Origin: Harmonia axyridis
Lineage: Eukaryota; Arthropoda; Insecta; Coleoptera; Coccinellidae
Direction: 5' to 3'
NCBI RefSeq assembly: GCF_914767665.1
Contig: NC_059504.1
Span: 64,501 to 128,500, forward strand
DNA length: 64,000 nucleotides
The notes beneath the pieces were generated by a model, which did no database searches, was not told the origin of the DNA, and worked only from the letters and a program-made list of their open reading frames with translations. Both the position numbers and the translations under genes were made by a program. The stretch's first letter is position 1; each line of letters opens with the position of its first letter. Shown here piece after piece: positions 1-12,222 of this stretch.

Positions 1-2150
1 ATAAGGGTCAATTCACTTCCGACCAACTGTGGTCATATTTCCTCGATTTAGCAGATCCACTTTATAGTGCATATTTGGCTCTTGTGCACACCAGATTTTC
101 CACCAATACTTTTCCGAGTTGGGAAAGAGCACATCCACTCAGGTAAAAAATAAAATAAGGTACTCGACAACATTGAAAAAAAATAATGCCAAAAACCCAA
201 CAATTGTTTTTAATGATTATTTCTATCAGTTCTAGTTTTTGAGATACAGGTAAAAAATTTCTGAGAGGACTTTTGAAAATGTTCGAAAAGTATATGTAAT
301 AATATGAGATAATATAATTATATGGGCTAAAATAAATAAGAACAGCAATAAATGCAATGTTGAACAGTTTCCCAAAAATTGAATAATCTTCGCCACTTTC
401 CAGGATGTTGGCCCATAATGGAGAAATTAATACCTTGAGAGGAAATGTGAATTTCATGAAAGCGAGGGAAGGGGTTATGTCCAACAAAGAGTTTGGTGAT
501 AAATTGAAATCCCTCTACCCCGTTGTGGAGCCGAATCTATCGGACAGTGGATCTGCCGATTGTGTTCTGGAATTTTTAGTTCATGCTGGAAATAGGAGTC
601 TGCCAGAAGTAAGTTACGCTTAATATTACAGGGTGTTTCCTAATTGTTTTCCTTTACCTTTTCTTATTTGTCTCATAACATCTTTTATTAAGAAAAAGAT
701 TTTTAGGCAGTCATGACGATGGTTCCAGAAGCTTGGCAGAATGATCCGACAATGTCGGAGGAGAAAAAAAATTATTACCATTGGGCGTCTTGCATTATGG
801 AGCCGTGGGACGGACCTGCCCTGATTTCTTTCACCGATGGTCGTTATATCGGGGCTATTTTGGACAGGAATGGACTTCGACCATCTAGATTTTATGTAAC
901 CAAAGATAATATACTCATAATGGCCAGTGAGGTGAGTGCCAATCTTTTTTCTTAACAGTTATGCTTATTTAATCGATTGTTGTTATTCCAAAATACGAGG
1001 TGTATTACTTTACTTACTATATGAATTTGTGTAGGTGGGTGTGTACGATGTTGATCCTGCCGATGTGATCCTGAAAAGTCGCCTGAAACCTGGCAGGATG
1101 TTGCTGGTAGACACCACTGAAAAAATGGTTATTCAAGATGTTGAATTGAAGAGGAAAATCGCCCATTCTAGACCACATGGAGAATGGCTGAAGGAAAAGG
1201 TATGCTTCATTTCATTAATTTATTTAGGGCTACAAGAAAAGGTTTTTGGTCTCTTCTATCTTTTCCTTTCTATTGGAATTTAGATTTTTAAGGTTTATCG
1301 AAGTTTTTCTATTTATGGGAGGTGCTCTACAATGATTTTTATTTTGTCTCTGTTTAGTTATTTTTTTGTTTTGCGTTTTTTTATTTCGTTTATTCCGCCT
1401 ATGGGGCAATATCACGGATGTTATCATATAATGGGCGTCTTCTAAATTTTTCTATTATTTTTCTTTGCTTCTTGTTTGTTGCTATTGTTTTCGTTTTGAT
1501 CTTATGTTTATTTCTTACCTACAAAGTTTAATTTTACTCACTTCATTAAAAAATTTTTGCGGTAGATGCTTCGTGATGTAACTTATAATTCAGTTCCTGT
1601 TATAAAAAACCGTTACAGTGTCATATTTGAAGTGATTTTTTGTTACGGTACTTTCCGCTGTTCAACTATAGGAATATGGTATGCAGTAGCCTTCATCATT
1701 TTCTGTTAATTATTTGTCATTGTTTCCATACGTTATTTTCATAGTACTAATCCCATTATCTTTTTTCATGATTTCCCTGACAACCCAGATGGTAAGTTCG
1801 AGAATAAATAACGAGTTGAGCATCAATTTTCAAACGAAAATAACTGTTTTATTGCAAAATTTTCCGCTTTGATTGCTGATGTGCTAACTTTTATCATTTT
1901 TGGTATGAGACAAACTTGATAAGCTCTCCCTTCCTATTGTAGCTTAGCAGTCGTTGAAAAGGCTATGTAAATTGACTAATAATTATCACTTGTAGATTAC
2001 TATGGATGAACTTCGCAAAGCTCATTTAGATAGCGGTCATGCAGCTAAACCAAAGTATGAACCCAGTGGATTGACAGATAAACGTTTGCCATTATACGGC
2101 TATTCAACGGAAACTATTCATCTGCTACTCCTTCCAATGATCAACAACAA
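1..2150 (+). other. GOGAT part 1: C-terminal portion of the class-II glutamine amidotransferase domain (visible exons 1-5)
   Basis: Visible residues 1-297 correspond to the later part of the GATase type 2 domain, which hydrolyses glutamine and releases ammonia into an internal tunnel. Family landmarks seen are HTRFSTNTFPSW, LAHNGEINTLRGN, AWQNDP, MEPWDGPA and DRNGLRPSRFY. The catalytic Cys and the first segment are upstream of base 1. Exon 5 ends with the linker LPLYGYSTE typical of the transition to the central domain. Confidence 0.93.
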
Positions 2151-5100
2151 GTATGTGTTTTGAAAATATCGGAAATACTACTATGGACAAAAGCCAGTGA
2201 GACTTTATGGGCGATGACTCATAAAAATTTTTTTAAGTGGTATATTCTATTCTTATATATGGTGAAATATCTCAAATTCTTTCAAAAGGTGCTTATTAAA
2301 TGAAGAAAAGGGATTCATTGAGATAACTCTATAACTAGTGTGTCTGAAACAAGTACAGTTGTGACTGCGCACATTTTGAATTTCTGTATTCCGTGTATTT
2401 AATTTTTGGAGATACGCATTTTTCGAAATTTGATTTTTCACCTTCAAAATCCACGATTGTATTTTCCAGATAGGGACAATTAATGAGATGAATAGCTCTT
2501 GGAAGTTTTTCATGTTTCTGATTAGTTGCGATTACTAAAATGGAATATGTCACAAAATGAATATGTTTGAATATATCCCTTTTTTATTTTACTCGATCAA
2601 CACGTTAGTTTATGTCCAAAGTAGTATCTAGTCAAATTTACACATGAAATTCCACTAATATTCTTGATCTCTTTCGCAGAAAAGAAGCGCTTGGCAGTAT
2701 GGGCAACGACGTTCCGTTGGCTTGTCTTTCCAACTTTGCACCTCTAACCTACGAATATTTCAAGCAACTATTCGCGCAAGTTACCAACCCTCCCATCGAT
2801 CCTTTCAGAGAGAAGGTCGTTATGTCCCTTCAGTGCCCCATCGGCCCAGAGGAAAATATTTTAGAGCCCAGTTCCAAACAAGTTCACAGGTATTTTGTTC
2901 CTCTAGTTATGGCAGAATGAATAAATTTACCACAGAATTAGAGAAATGTTATTTCTTCTATTGAGAAAATTTTATTCACTCAATACAAAGAAGAAATTAA
3001 ATGTATGAAACCAAAAAATTCGCGGAAATACTTTGTTCTTGCGAAAATTAACACAAAGACTATGTTAACAAATCTATAAACTGTTATTCGTTTTTAGGTT
3101 GTGGCTGAAGCAACCTGTCCTGTCTATCGCAGACATGGACGTGTTAGTTCAAACCAAACATCGAGGCTGGTCTTCGCATGTTATTGACATCACGTTCCCA
3201 GCAACCGAAGGAACCGTAGGTTATCTGAAGAAACTTGATTATATTTGCGATGAGGCCAACGAAGCCAGTAAGACAAATCAAATTATCGTGCTTTCCGATA
3301 GAAATGGTAGTTCGGAGAGGGTTCCTATTAGCAGCTTAGTGGCATTAGGTAAATATTTACTAATACTGATCAACCAGCCTTTAGTAATACTTAAAAATAT
3401 AGTTCAATGTATGTCAACTTGAGAATTAGTTTAAATTAAAAGTAAAGAGCATGTAAAGATCAAATTTCAAAAACAGAACAACTCAATGAGAATAATTAGT
3501 CCCAGCTCTGAAAGCATTTTTCAATCAACATTATCCTAATTATCCTTTTTGAAAATTTCAAATTATGGGTAAGCCTAGAAAGGTTTCTCAGATGCTCTCT
3601 GGCGTCAAGAAAGTCAGTCTGTCTTTTTCTGGGGCGATAGTGCATTTTTCTGGTTTGAACCTCTAGATTGATATGATTTTTTTAATTGTTTTTTCAAGGG
3701 GCCGTCCATCATCATTTAATTGATACGCGTTCGCGAATGAAGGTAGCTCTGGTGGTAGAAACGGCCGAAGCGAGAGAAGTCCATCACATATGCGTAATGT
3801 TGGGATACGGAGCTGATGCAATCTGTCCCTACTTGGCCCTAGAGCTGGCCTCGAGCCTTCGGGACCAAGGGATCCTCGATACGTCGCTGACCGACGAAGC
3901 CATCTACCAAAATTACGCTCAAGCGATGCAAACCGGCATTAGTAAAGTTATGGCCAAGATGGGCATTTCGACGTTACAGTCGTACAAGGGGGCGCAGATC
4001 TTCGAAGCGGTTGGCCTGGCCGAAGATGTAATCGATAAATGCTTCAAAGGTACATTGTTTGCACACTTCTTCTCCGTTTACGTGTTATTTTTTCAGATTT
4101 AGGAACTGCAGTATACACTAATGTTTGAAAAATGTTAAAACGAACGAGTGTATGCCGCAATAAGTTAATGCTCTAATAGTGACCCCGGAAAATGCACGTA
4201 AGTATACATTTGCGATGTTCAAGTGAAGATTTCTATCTTGCCTAATAGGCGGATCAATAAAACTTTCGTCTACTACTCGAGATAAAAAAACATACAAATT
4301 TATATAGAGGTTTATTATTCTCTCCTAGTATCTTGAATCTTTCGAAAGGAGTGGTTTTTATAAGTTAATTAGTAATCAAAATACATTGCATTCTTATTTT
4401 TTTTAAATATTTTTGCAAGTGGATCTTTATCTCGAGTATTAATTTGAAGTTTAGCGTAATAACTCTCTGAGCAACTTGTAAGAATGAAAGTATTCTCGAA
4501 ATAGATCAATGAGGAAATTTTTATTTTTCGAAGGTACCCCATCTAGAATAGGCGGTGTGAATTTAGAAATGGTGGCTCAGGAAGCTTTGGTAAGACATCA
4601 GAACGCCTATCATAATCAAGTGGACAGTTTGGTACTGAGGGATGCTGGTAATTACCATTGGAGAGCAGGAGGGGAAAAACATCTCAATGAACCTGCTAGT
4701 ATTGCTGCTCTTCAAGTAAGAAAGAATTGATCCCATTATTTCTGATTAAATTATTAGCTCAAACTATCTGTTATTGGTTTTAATTCTTATTGAGACTTTT
4801 ATTCATTTTGTTCGCATGCGTGAAAGAATATTGAATTCCCAAAAGTAAATTACGCATAACGGCTAACAATCAAATTCCAACAAAATGATTGGAGCCCAGT
4901 GAGAATTAGGTGAATTGTAGTTAACAATCCACCATAAATTTTCAAGCGGAAATCGCATGCCAAACGACAAATATCTAGGAAAAAAAGCTATGATGAAAAA
5001 ATTATTTTTTCTTAAAAAATTCAACATCCAACTTTCTAAAATTTCTAGATTTTTATTAACGAATAATCGAATTGCAGGAATCTGCTATTAATAACAACAA

Positions 5101-8100
5101 GTCAGCTTATGAAAAGTTCCGAGAATCTACAATGGAATCCGTGAGGAACACCATGCTAAGAGGTCGTTTGGAATTGAGAACTCAAAATGAGCCTCTTCCT
5201 CTTGACGAGGTGGAACCAGCTACCGAAATAGTCAAAAGATTTGCCACGGGAGCGATGAGTTTTGGATCCATCAGTTTAGAGGCTCATCAAACGCTTGCCG
5301 TAGCGATGAACAAGGTAAGTTTGATTCAGATGTAGTTTTTTTTTGTTCAATTCAGAATGGAATAAATTTCAGGTGGGTGGTAAAAGTAATACGGGAGAAG
5401 GCGGCGAAGACCCGGAAAGATACCTGGATGCCTCCAAAAGATCCGCCATAAAACAGGTGGCCTCCGGAAGGTTTGGCGTAACTTCTTCTTACCTCGCGCA
5501 CGCAGACGATTTACAGATCAAGATGGCGCAGGGTGCGAAACCTGGCGAAGGGGGTGAATTGCCGGGGTGAGAATTATCCGGAATCCTGGAAGCCTCCTTT
5601 ATAAAAATGTTATTAAATTTCAGATATAAAGTATCGGTTGAAATAGCTAAAACCAGACATTCCGTGCCAGGAGTTGGCCTTATTTCCCCACCGCCTCATC
5701 ATGATATTTACTCGATAGAAGATTTGGCAGAATTGATTTACGATCTGAAGTGCGCAAATCCTAAGGCCCGCATATCTGTGAAATTGGTGTCTGAAGTAGG
5801 AGTTGGTGTGGTTGCATCAGGGGTATGTACAATAATATCATTTGTGTCATAGCAAAATAGATTAGAAAAAAATCGGGGATAGGGGAAAGTCTGGCAGGGA
5901 GACCTTGTTGTGGTGCAAATTTTAATATTTCAGTTAGGTTGAGTGAGGTTAGGTTGCTTCCCTTTTTATTCATTTCTTTTATATTTTGTTACATTCTAAA
6001 ATATTTATACGAAATTCGTCAGAATTCTCTCAAATATCTTTAGCCATTTTTCAACATTAATGATTTATAAAAGTTACAATGATTTGCACTATCAAGGATC
6101 TGCATCTTATTCTAAAAGATTCTGTATTTCACTTTTCATTTTGTTTTTGATGATTATGATCGATAGAAACATATTAAATTTTTTTTCAGGTTGCGAAAGG
6201 CAAAGCGGAACACATCGTTGTGTCAGGCCACGACGGTGGCACTGGGGCCAGTTCTTGGACCGGAATTAAATCTGCCGGCCTTCCTTGGGAATTGGGAATT
6301 GCCGAAACGCACCAAGTTCTTGTATTGAACAATTTGAGATCTAGAATCGTTTTGCAAGCCGATGGCCAAATAAGAACAGGTATCTTCAATTCTTTCAAAA
6401 TCGATTAGCTATCCACTGATTATTAATTATTTATGAAGAATCTACTCTCCTCAGCTATTTTAAAAGGTTTTTTTTTTTAGGTTTTGACGTAGTTGTAGCG
6501 GCAATCCTAGGTGCCGACGAAATAGGTTTTAGTACTGCACCCCTTATTGCGATGGGATGTACAATGATGCGTAAATGCCATTTGAACACCTGCCCAGTGG
6601 GAATTGCCACTCAGGATCCGATCCTTAGGAAGAAATTTACGGGCCAACCCGAGCATGTCATAAATTATATGTTCATGCTGGCCGAAGAAGTGAGAAACCA
6701 CATGGCTAATCTAGGCGTAAGTAATAAATTAAATTCTAATATTTTTTCCAGATATTATTTCAAATAGCGTTTTTCTTACTTTTAGTATAAAATAAGTACT
6801 AACATATAATGAAAAATATATTATTTTAATGAAAATGATTGAATGATCACTAACAATTCAGTAATTCAGTTAACATTTGGGGAAATCTCAAAGATAAGCA
6901 ATGATTTTAGGGATTTCACATATTTTCAACTCAACTTTTTATAGATAAAATATTACGAATTACCCCTCTGTATAGGTTCGTTCATTCCAAGAGTTGATAG
7001 GCAGAACAGACCTTCTGAAGGTGTCTGAAACCGGCTCTGCCAAGTCCAAGCTGCTAAACTTGAATTTAATACTGCAAAACGCCAGTCACATGCGTCCCGG
7101 AGTGAACATTAAAGGAGGTTCCGTGGCTCAAGACTTCCAACTTGAAAACAGATTGGACAATAAATTGATCGACATGTCCAAGGCACTGCTGGAGGGCGAG
7201 CAGAATGCCGTTACCATCGAGATGAACATCAACAACGAGTGTAGAGCGTTTGGATCTACACTTTCTTACGAAATATCTAAGTGAGTTGATTTTAGTAAAT
7301 GAGTGGGCGTTTTTGAAATTGACGAATGAAACTTGATTCTTCAGGATCTATAATGAGGACGGTTTACCAGAGGGAAAACATATCGATATACGATTGAAGG
7401 GATCTGCCGGTCAAAGTTTCGGTGCTTTTCTAGCCAAAGGTATCACTATTACCTTAGAAGGGGACGCTAATGATTATGTTGGTGAGTAGACTTTTTGAGG
7501 CATGATATTTCAAACGAAAAATAATGAGACTGATTGGATAAGATCGATATATTCGAGAAATATCTTGAAACTGATTGATTTTTTTTCTTTTTGCCATATT
7601 CAAATGTATGTGATATTTTTTAAATATATTTAAGACATACAATTATAGGTTCAGGGGACGTTAACAGCTTTCTCACAATATCACAAAATGAATAACGATC
7701 GTAAATATTGTCATCCCTTTTTCAGGCAAGGGTCTGTCAGGAGGCACTATAGTCATCTATCCGCCGAAAGTGTCACCTTTCGAATCGCACTTAAACGTGA
7801 TAGTAGGAAATGTATGTCTTTACGGCGCCACATCCGGTAGGGCCTACTTCAGGGGAATCGCTTCTGAAAGATTTGCAGTCCGAAATTCCGGAGCCACTGC
7901 TGTGCTGGAAGGAGTCGGAGATCACGCTTGCGAATATATGACCGGAGGCTTCGTCCTAGTTTTGGGTAAGTTTTTTTTTTTTCAGTTCCTAGAGTTCTAG
8001 ATCTGGAGGCATATCAGTATATTTTTTTTGGTTAGGCTGATTAGCAATGAAAAAAAATTGTATTCTATATGTTAATTATTTAGCAGGGGGCTTCAATATA

Positions 8101-11100
8101 TCTCACTTCTCCCTGATTTTTTCATACTTCTATACATCATCCATTTTCAGGACTGACAGGCCGAAATTTCGCAGCCGGTATGTCTGGAGGAATTGCCTAT
8201 GTTTGGGATATCGATGGTAAATTCTCCACCAGATGCAATCCCGAGATGGTTGAACTTTGCAAACTTGAAGACGGCGACGATGTCTCGTTGGTGAGGACGT
8301 TATTGAAAGAATTCAAAGAGCTCACTGGTAGTATCGTGGCCGAGAAGTTACTGGAAGATTTCGACAACAGATTGAAAGAATTCGTCAAAGTATTTCCTTA
8401 TGATTACCAGAGGGCTTTGCGGCAAAAGATGGCCGAAGTACAAATTACTAATGGACTGAGTCACGAACCTAAAATTCCCGACATCGAGGATGTAATGGGC
8501 GATCCCAAAAAAGAAAATGTTTTGGATAAAACGAGAGGTATGTCTATATTTTTTTTCTTCCTTGGTCCTGGTGATTTTAGAAAAAGTCCACCAACGGAAT
8601 CGTTTCATATTTGACCTAAAAAAAAAATTGTACATAATTTTATACCGTAGTCGTATACATTTCATATACGATATTTATTAATTTATACATTTTTTCATAC
8701 AGGCTGAATTGTTGTGTTGGAAAAGAAAATAATAGACTAGACAGTACAATTCGTAGTATTAATTGTTTGTTCATTATTCCTCGCAATAACAATAACTTTG
8801 ACATCTTCCCCAGGTTTCATGAAATATCCACGTGAAACCAGCGTATATCGTCCAGCCGAAAAACGAATGAAAGATTGGGACGAGATCTACAACGTCCAGC
8901 ACGTTAGGAAAGGTCTTCGGATGCAAGCGGCAAGATGTATGGAATGCGGTGTGCCGTTTTGCCAGTCCAATTCTCACGGTTGTCCGCTCGGCAATATCAT
9001 TCCGAAGTGGAATCTGCTGGTCTTTCAGAATCAGTGGAGACAGGCATTGAACCAACTCTTGCAGACCAACAACTTTCCCGAGTTCACGGGAAGAGTGTGT
9101 CCGGCACCATGCGAAGCGGCCTGCGTCTTGGGCATTTCCGAACCGGCGGTGACCATAAAAAACATTGAATGTTCCATAATCGACCATGCTTTCGAGAACG
9201 GATGGATAACACCCCAGATCCCCGAAGTTAGAACGCAAAAGAAAGTGGCTATTGTTGGTTCTGGTAAGTGGAACGATAAGACAACTCCTTTTTCTTCAAT
9301 AAAAAAAAAAACTGTTATTTCCAGGCCCTGCAGGTCTTGCATGTGCTAGCCAGTTGAACAAAGCTGGACATAATGTAACCGTATTCGAGAGAAACGACAG
9401 AGTGGGAGGCTTACTCCAGTACGGTATCCCAACCATGAAATTGAGTAAGGCTGTGGTGGAACGCAGGGTGGACCTGCTTAAAGCTGAGGGTATCGTATTC
9501 AAGACTAACGTGAACATAGGGAAAGATATATCGGCAACTGATTTGAGCAAGGAATATGAAGCTGTTGTTCTTTGTACCGGAGCTACCTGGCCTAGAGATA
9601 TACCACTTCCAGGTATGTACTGGATGGCACAACTCTGCCAACTGTGAATTCAAAATAATTCAACAGAATTTTCTAATTGAAACATTAATATTTTTAATTT
9701 TCCATCAGGTAGACAACTTGGCGGAATTCATTTCGCGATGGAATTTTTGGAAAATTGGCAAAAGAAACAATTAGGTACAAACCGTGACGGACCCGTAGCC
9801 AAAGACAAGAACGTTATAATTATCGGTGGAGGCGACACTGGATGCGATTGCATTGCAACTTCGCTTAGACAAGGGGCCGCTTCGATCGTCACATTTGAAA
9901 TACTGCCAGAACCTGGACCGAAAAGATCCCAGGATAATCCCTGGCCTCAGTGGCCTAGAGTTTTTAGGGTTGATTATGGCCACGAAGAGGTATGTAAAAA
10001 TTTGTGGTTTATTCATCAGAAACTTTGGAATATACAAAAAAAATTAACCCTCCCAGAAATTGTTACACAAACACAGAATTCGAAATACGTGTTGCTAAGA
10101 TTGTACTAAAAACAATATTTTTTCACCCCAATACTATTAAATATATATCTCTTTCTGTCTATTAAATACTCCAATGGGAAGATCCCAATTGGTGATCAGT
10201 AAAAATAATTAAATCAATAAAGTAAAAATGGTAACAACTTTTAGGTCAAGACGAAATTTGGAGAAGATCCTCGCGTCTTTAGTATTATGACTCAGGAATT
10301 CATAGATAATGGCAAAGGACATGTAAGTGGCATCAAAACCATAAATGTTGAATGGAAAAAAGACGACAGTGGAAGATGGCAGATGGTTCAAGTTCCTGGT
10401 ACTGAAAGAGTATTTCCAGCAGATCTGGTTCTTTTAGCCATGGGATTCTTAGGTCCTGAAAGGGCCATTGGAGATCAATTAGAATTGACATTGGATGCAA
10501 GATCTAACTTCAACACTGAAAATTATCGATCCGATGTTTCTAATGTTTTTGCAGCTGGAGGTGAGTTTGTTTTGCAAATCTACTAGATACCAAATGATTT
10601 TAATATATCCGAAAGGTAAAATAATAAAACGAAGTAATTTTCACTCATCTTCTTCTTTGTTTTATTTTTTTATCTATAACTCATTTCCATCAATTAGGGA
10701 CCGGATCCATTAAATACCAGAAAGGCCTAATCAATATCAATACTTGGGCGTTCAAATCAAACTGAGACTAAACTTCATCATAAGTAATTTTTTTATATAA
10801 AAGATATTTCTAAATTTCAAACAGTGGCGTTCGTGGAATTATATTGTCTCTGCGTCTTTTTGCAATGGAAATTTTTTTAAAAACCTCATTGATTTCAAGG
10901 TAAATATTGCCCACATAAAAAATATGAATAATTTTCATGGATGGTCAAATTTTTGGTAGAGAAATAAATTCCCAAAGAGAATGGGGTGAATTTATAATTG
11001 GTGTTTACTAATATAAAAATAAAATGTTTTTTTCAGATTGCAGAAGGGGCCAATCTCTAGTCGTGTGGGCCATATCGGAAGGAAGACAAGCAGCTCGAGC

Positions 11101-11188
11101 TGTCGACGAGTATTTGTCACATAATTCATCCTCCTTACCTGGACCAGGAGGTATAATCCAACCGAAAATCGAAATCGTTCAAGCCTAA
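1..11188 (+). CDS. GOGAT: Glutamate synthase (GOGAT), fused alpha/beta type, 5'-truncated by window edge
   Basis: Catalyses reductive transfer of the glutamine amide to 2-oxoglutarate, giving two glutamates; in insects it works with glutamine synthetase in ammonia assimilation. I traced 23 exons with consistent phases: 1-142, 404-608, 707-931, 1035-1199, 1996-2150, 2680-2889, 3098-3348, 3699-4049, 4534-4715, 5078-5314, 5373-5566, 5624-5822, 6190-6379, 6481-6716, 6976-7280, 7345-7481, 7726-7965, 8151-8537, 8814-9263, 9325-9612, 9709-9989, 10245-10560 and 11037-11188 (stop TAA 11186-11188). All introns are GT-AG. The joined reading frame gives 1831 residues, so about 200-250 residues including the catalytic N-terminal Cys lie outside the window (estimate from the usual ~2050-2100 length of fused eukaryotic enzymes). 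No frameshift or premature stop was seen. The bacterial GltB-like and GltD-like parts are in one chain, as in fungi, plants and insects. Choice between NADH and NADPH cannot be read from sequence by eye. Confidence 0.97.
2680..4715 (+). other. GOGAT part 2: central domain (visible exons 6-9)
   Basis: Visible residues ~298-628. The block opens with the signature EALGSMGNDVPLACLS and contains FAQVTNPPIDPFRE, HHHLIDTRSRMKVALVVET and LGYGADAICPYLA. This domain links the glutaminase and synthase sites and helps form the ammonia tunnel. Exon 8 (3699-4049) is GC-richer than its neighbours but keeps the frame. Confidence 0.93.
5078..6716 (+). other. GOGAT part 3: FMN-binding synthase domain with 3Fe-4S cysteines (visible exons 10-14)
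   Basis: Visible residues ~629-980, a TIM-barrel that binds FMN and 2-oxoglutarate. Landmarks are ATGAMSFGSIS, GGKSNTGEGGEDPERY, QVASGRFGVT, AQGAKPGEGGELPG, SPPPHHDIYSIEDL, VSGHDGGTGAS and AGLPWELGIAE. The 3Fe-4S ligands are in exon 14 as Cys-x5-Cys-x4-Cys (GCTMMRKCHLNTCPVG), all three present. Confidence 0.95.
6976..8537 (+). other. GOGAT part 4: GXGXG beta-helix domain and linker (visible exons 15-18)
   Basis: Visible residues ~981-1336. After LIGRTDLL come the glycine-rich beta-helix repeats: KGSAGQSFGAFLAKG, GDANDYVGKGLSGG, GNVCLYGATSGRAYFRG, SGATAVLEGVGDHACEYMTG and AAGMSGGIAYV. The last ~90 residues are the charged linker that joins the alpha-like to the beta-like part. Confidence 0.93.
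8814..11188 (+). other. GOGAT part 5: GltD-like NAD(P)H/FAD domain (visible exons 19-23)
   Basis: Visible residues ~1337-1831. Two cysteine groups occur near its start, CMECGVPFCQSNSHGCP and GRVCPAPCEAAC, matching the Fe-S clusters that carry electrons from FAD to FMN. Two dinucleotide folds follow: VAIVGSGPAGLACA (FAD) and NVIIIGGGDTGCDC (NAD(P)H). Near the end, SNVFAAGDCRRGQSLVVWA is the second FAD contact motif; its codon for Asp is split by the last intron. Confidence 0.95.
10617..10717 (+). repeat. Fragment related to the 55-kb ribozyme-bearing insert, inside a GOGAT intron
   Basis: The ends AATAAAACGAAGTAATTT (left) and ATCCATTAAATAC (right) match the ends of the insert at 55266-55469, and the stretch before the right end is also alignable to 55425-55469. 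The central inverted arms and ribozyme are missing. Weak flanking similarity (CGAAAGG / AGAAAGG) could be a decayed target duplication. It lies in the intron 10561-11036. Confidence 0.6.
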
Positions 11189-11745
11189 AACGGCCTCAAA
11201 ATTTCTTATAGATTTCAGTTTTAGCTTGTGATGGTACATAAAAAAAATGTGATTGATATCAATCGAAATTGTGCCATTTTGAATGTTGATACCCAGCATT
11301 GTAAATTTGTTTTCTCGAATACTGACATTTGGAGAATGTTTAGTTAGTTCTTGAGATATGCCTTAGTTTGGAAGACAATAATTCGGAATTTTGTGACTGA
11401 AAATTTCTAATAACTTTGGATTTCAATTATTCTAGAGTTTGAATAGAAAAACTCATAGATGTGTCTAAAAAAAAATGAAATTGGTCGTTAATCCTGACTA
11501 TCTTTGAGTGACATGATTGACTTTACCCACTCATCGAAAATGGCAATTAGTACATAAAGATTTATTTTTATCTACCTCTCCTATGTATTGATTTCACCAT
11601 CAAATCCAAAAATTGAAATTAGTTTTGTAACGGACTATTCAATGTTGATAAAACTTCTTGGTTGTGAATCACCATTAGCTTCAATATAGCATCTATATTA
11701 TATGAAAATTATATTATTGAATAAATATATTTATTAACAATGAAA
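11189..11745 (+). terminator. GOGAT 3' UTR with polyadenylation signal
   Basis: AT-rich sequence after the TAA. The first canonical AATAAA is at 11720-11725; another cluster is near 11927. The exact cleavage site is not visible. The convergent gene's signal lies about 360 bases further on. Confidence 0.5.
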
Positions 11746-12082
11746 TAATTATTTAAATGTTATTCATCTCTAATTTATTCCCCTTTCTGTGGCAAATCCG
11801 TATATTCTTCAGAGTATAAAATAATATAAGTATGGAACGACCCAATTATCACGATTTTTGTAGATTTTGGTGTTCAAAGATCTTTTGATATGGCATTGTT
11901 ACCAGTACTGTGTATTCCAGGTCAAAAATAAATAAATGCTTTAATCACGTTAGATATGAATTGCGTCAATGAACTTCAGAATTCTCCTTGAAACGTCCTA
12001 CTTTCAATTATAATGCTATAAAGCTTGAAGCAAATTTTTGTATATATTTGTTATTTTGGGAGTTGATTCCATTAATCTTGCC

Positions 12083-12222
12083 TTTATTTTCATTTTATTC
12101 CATCATACTGAGGAATGAAGAGGGGTGACTTTGAAACAGAAACTTCAGTGTGATAATGTAAATCTATAATAAAATAAATAGAAAAAATAACCTTGATGAG
12201 TATATATCATTATCAACAAAAT
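12083..12222 (-). terminator. 3' UTR and polyadenylation signal of the lebercilin-like gene
   Basis: On the minus strand, AATAAA hexamers lie at 12083-12088 and 12094-12099, ~130 bases past the stop codon at 12223-12225. Confidence 0.45.

Noticed and set aside
5932..5956. Telomere-like TTAGG repeats (TTAGGTTGAGTGAGGTTAGG)
   Set aside because: Only imperfect, interrupted units inside an intron; such GGTTAGGTT strings are common in insect genomes.
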